DNA of 5,451 nt from a bacterium UBP1_UBA4771 (GTDB lineage: Bacteria; Krumholzibacteriota; Krumholzibacteriia; Krumholzibacteriales; Krumholzibacteriaceae): NCBI GenBank assembly GCA_002403295.1, contig DHHN01000181.1, forward strand, positions 1,934 through 7,384, given 5' to 3'. Below the pieces are notes generated by a model. It saw only the letters and a program-made list of their open reading frames with translations, had not been told where the DNA came from and did no database searches. The position numbers and the translations under genes were made by a program. Below, one piece after another: positions 1-5,451 of this stretch (positions are counted from its first letter, which is position 1; each line of letters begins with the position of its first letter).

Positions 1-465
1 GAAAGCTACATCTTCTACGGGGCGTCCGGCTATTTCTACCTTCCCGTTGGCGCCGAGCGCTCCTTCATCGTCGCGGTTCGGTCGGACGTCCGGGAAGGCG
101 ATCTGCCGACGTATTACGACATGAGGCTCGGCGGCGTGAGTGACGTGCGCGGCTATTCGAACGACGGCGAGCGCGGCAGGGTGAAGCTCGTGGGGACCCT
201 GCAGTACCGCGCCCGCTTTCTCGGCCAGCGGATTCTCCGCATTCCGAAGATCGGAGAGTTCGACATCGCATTCAACTGGACGGCATTCGTCGATACGGGG
301 ACCCTCACGAACAGCTTGCTCGATATCGACACGTCGGTTTTTCACTCGACGGCCGGTCTCGGCATCGAGATCATATCGCCGCTGCGCGACATCATGCGTC
401 TCGAGATCGCGAGCGACGGCACGGGACAGCCTGCGTTCTATCTCACGGCCGGCACGGATTTCTAG
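1..465 (+). CDS. Omp85/D15-family outer-membrane beta-barrel protein, C-terminal fragment (5' end outside window)
   Basis: The frame is open from base 1 to the TAG at 463-465, giving 154 residues of a larger protein. The segment LGGVSDVRGY (visible residues 43-52) matches the LGGxxxVRGY/F signature of the inward-folded loop of Omp85-superfamily barrels (BamA, TamA, two-partner transporters, D15 surface antigen). Around it are alternating hydrophobic/polar strands, for example YGASGYFYLPVG and FDIAFNWTAFVDTG. The chain ends in LTAGTDF with a terminal Phe, the usual BAM recognition signal of the last beta-strand. It therefore sits in the outer membrane. The missing N-terminus decides the function: POTRA repeats would mean BamA/TamA-like assembly, and a patatin domain would mean a PlpD-like phospholipase. 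No U-rich intrinsic terminator follows; a 6-bp hairpin at 482-497 is the only local structure. The family call is solid; the subfamily cannot be decided here. Confidence 0.85.
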   Translation, partial: ESYIFYGASGYFYLPVGAERSFIVAVRSDVREGDLPTYYDMRLGGVSDVRGYSNDGERGRVKLVGTLQYRARFLGQRILRIPKIGEFDIAFNWTAFVDTGTLTNSLLDIDTSVFHSTAGLGIEIISPLRDIMRLEIASDGTGQPAFYLTAGTDF

Positions 466-516
466 CGAACAGATGCTTCTCTTCCCGGTCGCGGGGAATA
501 TCGCGCACTGGCGCCA

Positions 517-562
517 ATTCATGGATAAATCTTTTAACTCATTAAATAATAATTAATTAATC
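517..562 (+). promoter_or_regulatory. AT-rich island with a possible sigma-70-type promoter for the downstream leader and peptidase gene
   Basis: In an otherwise strongly GC-rich sequence, about 45 bases are almost entirely A/T. Inside, TTTAAC (533-538) and ATTAAT (556-561) sit 17 bases apart, an acceptable but imperfect -35/-10 pair (each 4 of 6 to consensus). Transcription from it would begin near 568, at the first stem of the structured element at 564-624, and would leave a leader of about 320 bases before the peptidase start at 889. The base-composition shift is directly visible. The exact promoter boxes are inference, because poly-A/T sequence offers several alternative registers. Confidence 0.35.
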
Positions 563-563
563 A

Positions 564-624
564 CGCCGAGGTGCTTCGCCGGATGAACCCGTTGGGGCAA
601 AAGCCCCGTTCCGTGAACGCGGCG
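564..624 (+). ncRNA. Candidate structured RNA leader element with a three-way-junction fold, family not recognised
   Basis: The sequence can fold as three helices. P1 is CGCCG (564-568) with CGGCG (620-624). P2 is GGUG (570-573) with CGCC (577-580) and a CUU loop. P3 is GGGGC (594-598) with GCCCC (603-607) and an AAAA loop, extended by GAAC (585-588) with GUUC (608-611) across a 5-base bulge. It lies just after the AT-rich island and well upstream of the secreted peptidase gene, so it would be part of a 5' leader. I could not match it to riboswitch cores I know (cyclic-di-GMP, cobalamin, SAH, SAM, TPP, glycine, fluoride). It is not followed by a U-run, so it is not a plain intrinsic terminator. 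The pairings are seen in the sequence; a biological role is inference, and GC-rich DNA produces such folds by chance. Confidence 0.3.
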
Positions 625-636
625 ACATCCCTTTTC

Positions 637-702
637 TAGGCGATACCCGATATTTTCCAGCTCTCCGCGCCGCCCGAGAATGTCGTCGGCTCGAATCGCC
701 TA
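637..702. repeat. 8-bp perfect inverted repeat (TAGGCGAT ... ATCGCCTA)
   Basis: TAGGCGAT at 637-644 is perfectly complementary to ATCGCCTA at 695-702, enclosing 50 bases. The enclosed part can make small inner stems, for example CCGA/UCGG. In RNA this would be a closed stem-loop domain immediately 3' of the three-way element; in DNA it could be a wide-spaced protein site. Function unknown. Confidence 0.35.
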
Positions 703-772
703 TTATTTAACGTACAGATTAACAATCGGTTATGCATTGCCAAAGGCGCCATTCCGCGGGCGGATGCACGGG

Positions 773-866
773 ACCGGCGCCGGTACGGGCCGCGGGGCGG
801 GTCCATATCGCCGGGCGGGACCCAACGTTGCAACTGCCCGGGGACAAGACTCCCGGGCCGATCGGC
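773..866. repeat. Cluster of GC-rich palindromes and hairpins in the leader of the peptidase gene
   Basis: Four inverted repeats crowd this stretch. There is a perfect 12-bp palindrome ACCGGCGCCGGT (773-784). GGGTCC (799-804) pairs with GGACCC (818-823). GCCCGGGG (836-843) pairs with TCCCGGGC (851-858), with one G-U pair and a 7-base loop. There is also a perfect 10-bp palindrome GCCGATCGGC (857-866). The last two share bases 857-858, so in RNA they cannot both form. The cluster ends about 20 bases before the start codon at 889, where it could affect ribosome access. GC-rich sequence raises the chance of such matches, so function is uncertain. Confidence 0.35.
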
Positions 867-888
867 GGCCGGGCTGGACGGCGAAGAG

Positions 889-987
889 ATGAAGAGACCT
901 AACTCACTATATTCAATTAAAATAGCGGCTGCGGCCGCGGCGTTTTTCTGCGCGTTCGGATCGTTTGCGCCATCGGCGGCATTTGGT
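889..987 (+). other. Sec signal peptide of the metallopeptidase (residues 1-33)
   Basis: The first 11 residues carry Lys2, Arg3 and Lys11. They are followed by a hydrophobic run IAAAAAAFFCAF and then a small-residue region ending SAAFG before Glu34. A cut after Gly33 satisfies the -3/-1 rule (Ala31, Gly33). Cys21 lies inside the hydrophobic core and lacks a clear lipobox, so this reads as signal peptidase I and not a lipoprotein. The first codons are AT-rich, unlike the rest of the gene, which is common around starts that must stay unstructured. Confidence 0.75.
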
Positions 988-1971
988 GAAAATTCCCTCA
1001 CTCTTCATAACGGCCTCGAGATCATTCTCTATTCTCCGGAAGACATTCTATCGACCGCATGTCGCGACGAGCTCGGGAGGCTCATATTCGAGCTTCCAGG
1101 AGGCGTCGCCTATATTCTGATCGAGGACATCGACGATCCGCAGATCGCGAACAAGGGCGACGGGGCCTTTCATCCCATGAAAGTCGAATGGGTCCTCGAC
1201 GCCCTCTCCGTCATCGACGTTTCGGGCAACGACATCGGCGTCGCCGCGAGCGTTTACGTTCTGCCGTATCCGCGAAGCGGCTTCCCGACGAGCACCGCCT
1301 GCGGCACCGACATTTTCCTGTCTCCGGGGGTGTTCGAGATATCGCGCTCGCGCGTCGCGTGGATCGTCACCCACGAGCTCGGGCACGTGTTCCAGCGGCG
1401 GTACGCGCCCGAGGCGAGGGGCGGGGCCTGGGAGGAGTACCTCGAGGTCCGCGGGATCACCGACACGGCGCGGTTCAGCGCCGACGCGGCTCACATGAAC
1501 CGCCCGGTCGAGATCTTCGCGGAGGATTTCCGGTATCTCTTCGGAGGTCCCGAAGCCTGCGTCTCGCGCACCATCGAGAATCCCGATCTGCCGCTTCCCG
1601 ACGAGGTGCCGGGCCTCGAGCAATTCTTCGTCTCGCTCGTCGCGGGCGAGCGCGTCGTGAGCATCGTGACGCCCGCCCCGCTTGCGTGCGCGATCTCGAA
1701 CTATCCGAATCCGTTCAATCCGACGACGACGATCCGCGCCGCGCTGAGCGCCGCCGCCGTCGCGGAACCCGGCGGGGTTTCGCTCGCCGTCTATCGCGTC
1801 GACGGCTCGCTCGTCCGGGAGCTCCATCGGGGTCCCGCCGCGGGCGGCGATCTCGAAGCGCGTTGGGACGGAAAGGACGAGCGCGGCAATCCCGTCTCGA
1901 GCGGCATGTATCTCTGCCGCGTTCGCGCGGGCCGCTTCTCCGCGGCCGGCAAGATGCTTCTCATTCGATAA
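889..1971 (+). CDS. Secreted putative zinc metallopeptidase (HELGH) with C-terminal FlgD-like/type IX sorting domain
   Basis: This is a 360-residue exported protein. Residues 1-33 form a Sec signal peptide: basic start, Ala-rich core 12-22, likely signal peptidase I cut after AFG-33. Residues 34-150 match no domain I recognise. HELGH (162-166) is a classic HExxH zinc site (His162, His166, base Glu163). EIFAEDFR (208-215) lies 42-46 residues later and should supply the third ligand, Glu208 or Glu212, as in gluzincins such as anthrax lethal factor. From 271, NYPNPFNPTTTI followed by WDGKDERGNPVSSGMY (326-341) and a final KMLLIR forms the beta-sandwich sorting domain common in FCB-type bacteria, implying export beyond the periplasm. 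Substrate unknown. ATG at 889 is chosen because the signal peptide starts there. There is no well-spaced Shine-Dalgarno sequence (GAAGAG abuts the ATG). Five Cys (58, 138, 224, 267, 343) remain in the mature chain, so disulfides are possible. Peptidase activity is inferred from motifs only. Confidence 0.8.
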   Translation: MKRPNSLYSIKIAAAAAAFFCAFGSFAPSAAFGENSLTLHNGLEIILYSPEDILSTACRDELGRLIFELPGGVAYILIEDIDDPQIANKGDGAFHPMKVEWVLDALSVIDVSGNDIGVAASVYVLPYPRSGFPTSTACGTDIFLSPGVFEISRSRVAWIVTHELGHVFQRRYAPEARGGAWEEYLEVRGITDTARFSADAAHMNRPVEIFAEDFRYLFGGPEACVSRTIENPDLPLPDEVPGLEQFFVSLVAGERVVSIVTPAPLACAISNYPNPFNPTTTIRAALSAAAVAEPGGVSLAVYRVDGSLVRELHRGPAAGGDLEARWDGKDERGNPVSSGMYLCRVRAGRFSAAGKMLLIR

Positions 1972-2014
1972 GTTCCGTTTCTCTCGAGCGACGGCTTCGG
2001 GGAATACCGGCGGG

Positions 2015-3052
2015 TCAATCGCGCGAGCGCCGTCGCAGGCGCAGCTGGCCGCAGGCCGCGCGTATGTCGTTCCCCTGGCTGCGCCGGACGGTGACCGCGG
2101 GCGCGGTCGGCAGAAGCAGGGCGACGAAGCGCTCGATCCGATCCTCGTCGGAGCGGCGGTGCGGGCAGCCTTCCCATTCGTTGAACGGTATGAGGTTCAG
2201 TTTGAACGGGCCGCCCGCCGAGAGCGCCGCGAGCCGGCGCGCGTCATCGTCCGAATCGTTCTCGCCGGCGATAAGGACGTATTCGAGCGTGACGCGGGCG
2301 CGCCGCGCGCGGGCGAACTCGCGCGCCGCGGCGAGCGTGTCGTCGAGATCTCGCGCGGCGGGCATAAGGCGCTTTCGCGCCGCGTCCGTCGTCGCGTTGA
2401 GGGAGAGCGCGAGGGAGAACCGCGGATTCGCCGCGGCGAGCTCCCGGATCCGGTCGGGAATGCCGATCGTGCTCACCGTGATCCGCTTCTCTCCGAGCCC
2501 GAAACCCTCCTCGGCGTTCAGGATCCCGATCGCCGCCGCGAGGTTTCTCATGTTGAGCAACGGCTCGCCCATCCCCATGAAGACGATGTTGAAGCGCCGC
2601 CGCGGCGGCAGGTAGCCGGACTTGAAGAAGAGAATCTGGCCGAGGATCTCTCCGCTCGACAGGTCGCGTTCAAAGCCGCCGTCTCCCGTCCGGCAGAAGG
2701 AACAGCCGAGCGGGCAGCCGACCTGGCTCGAGACGCATATCGTCCTGTGTCCGTCCGCCTCCATGAGGACCGTTTCGACGAGAGCGCCGTCGGCTGCTTC
2801 GAGCAGAAACTTCTGGCTCGCATCGGCGCTCGAGCGTATGCTCTCGACGAGCCGCGGAGCCGAGATGATGAATCGTTCGTCGAGGCGCTCGCGCAGCCCG
2901 CGGGGAAGGTTCGTCATCCCGGCGAAGCTCGCGGCGCCTTTCTGGTAGAGCCACTTGAGAATCTGGACCGCGCGATGACGCTTCTCGCCCATGGCGGCGA
3001 TCGCCTCGGCGAGCTCGTTCGCGGAGAGGTCGTTGATGATTCGTTTATCCAT
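2015..3052 (-). CDS. rlmN: Dual-specificity 23S rRNA/tRNA adenine-C2 methyltransferase RlmN
   Basis: This radical-SAM enzyme methylates C2 of A2503 in 23S rRNA (and A37 of some tRNAs in E. coli), using SAM both as radical source and methyl donor. It has 345 residues, a usual bacterial length (E. coli 384). The 4Fe-4S motif CPLGCSFC is at 113-120 (Cys113, 117, 120). Cys106 in TICVSSQVGC and Cys334 in AACGQL match the two catalytic cysteines, the second being the methyl carrier (Cys118/Cys355 in E. coli). Other family blocks follow: FMGMGEPLLN (158-167), STIGI (194-198), SLALSLNA (213-220), YVLIAGEND (258-266), KLNLIPFN (284-291) and RRSQGNDIRAACGQL (323-337). The same residues occur in Cfr, but an ordinary chromosomal setting favours RlmN. 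The tail after residue 337 is short and basic. The start at 3052 fits the family N-terminus; GGAG lies 11 bases upstream on this strand. It is convergent with the peptidase gene (43-base gap) and divergent from ppx. Confidence 0.95.
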   Translation of the reverse strand: MDKRIINDLSANELAEAIAAMGEKRHRAVQILKWLYQKGAASFAGMTNLPRGLRERLDERFIISAPRLVESIRSSADASQKFLLEAADGALVETVLMEADGHRTICVSSQVGCPLGCSFCRTGDGGFERDLSSGEILGQILFFKSGYLPPRRRFNIVFMGMGEPLLNMRNLAAAIGILNAEEGFGLGEKRITVSTIGIPDRIRELAAANPRFSLALSLNATTDAARKRLMPAARDLDDTLAAAREFARARRARVTLEYVLIAGENDSDDDARRLAALSAGGPFKLNLIPFNEWEGCPHRRSDEDRIERFVALLLPTAPAVTVRRSQGNDIRAACGQLRLRRRSRD

Positions 3053-3082
3053 GCGTCGCGCGACTCCGGGCGCTCCTCGGAC
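3053..3082. promoter_or_regulatory. 30-base head-to-head intergenic gap between rlmN and the ppx-ntrX pair
   Basis: Only 30 bases separate the start codons of rlmN (-) and the Ppx/GppA gene (+). On the minus strand the gap holds purine-rich GGAG (complement of 3064-3067) and GAGGAG (complement of 3073-3078), which can serve rlmN. On the plus strand there is no Shine-Dalgarno-like sequence before ATG 3083. The gap is too short for two full promoters, so the promoters must reach into the opposing genes, or one transcript is leaderless. No recognisable -35/-10 box is visible within it. Confidence 0.4.
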
Positions 3083-4084
3083 ATGATACGGAAAAGCGGG
3101 GGCTCGTCACACCGAAAAAGAGAGATCCGCGGCTGCTGCGATCTCGGGAGCAGTTCCTTCCGGCTGCTCGTCGTCGAGGGGGAGTTTCCGGAGGTCGGGC
3201 GGCTCGACGACGGCCGGCTCCGGCGCGTCGATGTCCACGACGAACGCCGCCACATCGGCTGGGGCGACGATCTCGTCGGGAACGGCGCGATCGGGCCGCC
3301 GGCGCTCTCGCGGGCGCTCGGGCTGCTCGGGGAGCTCCTCGAAATCTCGCGCGGCGCGGGGTGTCCTGCGCCCGCGATCGTCGCGACGAATGCGCTCCGG
3401 GAGGCGCGGAACGCCTCCGCGGTCGCCGGGGCGATCGAGCGGGAGACGGGCATGGCGGTCCGCGTTCTTTCGCAGCGCGAGGAGGCCTCGTTCGGCTACA
3501 CGGGAGCGGCCTTCTTCGCGGACCGCCGCAGAGAGCTTTGCCTCGTCGACATCGGCGGCACGAGCACCGAGGTGTCGTGGGGACGCGGGACGGCGATGGA
3601 CGATTTCGCCGGGCTTCCCGTCGGCACGCACCGCGTCCACGCGGCGCTCGTTCCCCGCGGTGGGGGGGAGGCCGACGCGCCCCGCATCGCGGAGCTTCTC
3701 GAATCCCACGACCCCGCCCTGCCCGCCCCCGGATCCGGCGTTTATGGCTTGCCGGCGTTCTCGGAACGCCCTACAATCCTCGTCACGGGAGGGACGGCGG
3801 TCTCGGTCGCCACGATGCGACGCATGGCGCGCGGTCTCCCGGCCGCGTTCGAGGAAACCGAGCGGATGACCGTCGAGGATCTCCGGCTGGTGAGGATGGC
3901 GCTCGCCGGCGTCCTTCGCTCGGGGAAGGCGGGATCGTTGCCCTTCCATCCCGGCCGCGTCCGGCTTCTGCCCGCCGGGATCATGCTCGCCGAATCGCTG
4001 CTCGGCGCGCTCGGCGCGCGGGAGTTCATCGTGACGACGCGGGACCTGCGCTGGGGCGTCGTGCTCGCGGGAGGAGGTGTCTAG
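3083..4084 (+). CDS. Ppx/GppA-family phosphatase (exopolyphosphatase / pppGpp phosphohydrolase)
   Basis: This is a 333-residue actin-like-fold ATPase-family protein, similar in length to short Ppx/GppA proteins. Family blocks appear in order: phosphate-1 loop DLGSSSFRLLV (20-30), ATNALREARN (101-110), VLSQREEASFGYTGA (128-142) with the acidic pair Glu133-Glu134 where E. coli Ppx has its catalytic Glu121, phosphate-2 DIGGTSTEV (157-165), GLPVGTHRV, TGGTAVS (235-241), and the closing LPAGIMLAESLLGALGA...RDLRWGVVL (296-328). Known members cleave terminal phosphates from polyphosphate and/or convert pppGpp to ppGpp in the cytosol; sequence alone cannot separate these. The lack of a C-terminal HD domain and the short length make it a minimal form. 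Two loop positions differ from the common pattern: GSSS for GSNS, and DIGGTSTE for DIGGGSTE. Start: 3083 is the only ATG/GTG/TTG just upstream of the phosphate-1 loop, though no Shine-Dalgarno precedes it. It lies 3 bases before the response-regulator gene. Confidence 0.9.
   Translation: MIRKSGGSSHRKREIRGCCDLGSSSFRLLVVEGEFPEVGRLDDGRLRRVDVHDERRHIGWGDDLVGNGAIGPPALSRALGLLGELLEISRGAGCPAPAIVATNALREARNASAVAGAIERETGMAVRVLSQREEASFGYTGAAFFADRRRELCLVDIGGTSTEVSWGRGTAMDDFAGLPVGTHRVHAALVPRGGGEADAPRIAELLESHDPALPAPGSGVYGLPAFSERPTILVTGGTAVSVATMRRMARGLPAAFEETERMTVEDLRLVRMALAGVLRSGKAGSLPFHPGRVRLLPAGIMLAESLLGALGAREFIVTTRDLRWGVVLAGGGV
4072..4079 (+). promoter_or_regulatory. Strong Shine-Dalgarno site for the response-regulator gene, embedded in the end of the ppx coding sequence
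   Basis: AGGAGGTG at 4072-4079 is a near-perfect anti-16S match, 8 bases before ATG 4088 (10 from the AGGAGG core). The same bases encode the last residues (Gly-Gly-Val) of the upstream phosphatase, so ribosomes finishing ppx pass directly over it. It fixes the start of the regulator and supports co-transcription with translational coupling. Confidence 0.85.
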
Positions 4085-4087
4085 CGG

Positions 4088-5451
<1,364 letters not shown>

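Noticed and set aside
482..497. Intrinsic terminator after the Omp85 gene (6-bp hairpin)
   Set aside because: The stem is short and includes a G-U pair, and no U-tract follows it.
564..624. Hammerhead ribozyme (helix order and GGATGA / GTGAAC resemble the CUGAUGA and GAAA core)
   Set aside because: The invariant U4 of CUGAUGA is G here, GAAA is GAAC, the stems do not place C3 and the 15.1-16.1 pair correctly, and there is no UH cleavage site. Resemblance only.
725..760. Sigma-54 promoter near TTGGCA on the minus strand or TGGC on the plus strand
   Set aside because: No GC doublet is found at the required 12-base offset from the GG, on either strand.
680..892. Possible 70-residue small protein in the leader region
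   Set aside because: Gly/Arg-rich composition, no ribosome site, and it runs across the palindrome cluster into the peptidase start. Better explained as non-coding leader.
1972..2014. Bidirectional terminator between the convergent peptidase and rlmN genes
   Set aside because: Only a 4-bp CCGT/ACGG pairing with a 12-base loop is visible, with no T-run suited to either strand.
1059..2615. Long plus-strand open frame (518 codons) spanning the peptidase gene and half of rlmN
   Set aside because: Arg/Ser-rich nonsense composition; it overlaps two well-supported genes on different strands.
2159..3082. Upstream in-frame extension of the Ppx/GppA reading frame (open back to 2159, would give 641 residues)
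   Set aside because: The extension is antisense to the conserved rlmN gene, is very rich in Arg/Glu/Ala and contains no recognisable domain. The phosphatase family fold begins just after 3083.

Overview
This window is a GC-rich stretch of bacterial chromosome with five protein genes and no sign of a mobile element, CRISPR array, tRNA or rRNA. The gene content suggests a Gram-negative (diderm) bacterium. It has an Omp85-type outer-membrane barrel ending in Phe, and a secreted protein with a C-terminal NYPNPFNPTTTI / WDGKDERGNPVSSGMY domain. That domain (FlgD-like, type IX-secretion 'type A' sorting) is typical of the FCB group and neighbouring high-GC candidate phyla such as Krumholzibacteriota, Eisenbacteria or Latescibacterota. 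The phylum is an inference from these hallmarks and was not tested by tree or search.

Layout. 1-465 (+) is the C-terminal end of an Omp85/D15 barrel. 466-888 is a 423-base non-coding stretch. It begins with a very AT-rich island (about 517-562) that looks like promoter DNA, followed by a compact potential three-way RNA fold (564-624), an 8-bp inverted repeat (637-702) and a cluster of GC-rich palindromes and hairpins (773-866). 889-1971 (+) encodes a secreted putative zinc metallopeptidase with an HELGH motif, a downstream EIFAEDFR motif and a C-terminal sorting domain. 2015-3052 (-) is rlmN, convergent with the peptidase. 3083-4084 (+) is a Ppx/GppA-family phosphatase, head-to-head with rlmN across only 30 bases. 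4088-5451 (+, cut by the window end) is an NtrC/NtrX-type sigma-54 activator, 3 bases behind the phosphatase and with its Shine-Dalgarno sequence inside the phosphatase gene's end.

How the genes may work together. The first two genes belong to the cell envelope: one builds or occupies the outer membrane, the other is exported and probably processed or anchored there. The last three are housekeeping and regulatory. RlmN modifies 23S rRNA (and, in E. coli, tRNA) and affects translational accuracy. The Ppx/GppA homologue would act on polyphosphate and/or pppGpp. The response regulator would switch sigma-54 promoters. The tight ppx-ntrX arrangement suggests one transcript linking phosphate/alarmone metabolism to a two-component circuit; a partner histidine kinase, if any, lies outside the window.

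The least explained parts are the long structured leader before the peptidase gene and the peptidase itself, whose N-terminal third I could not assign.
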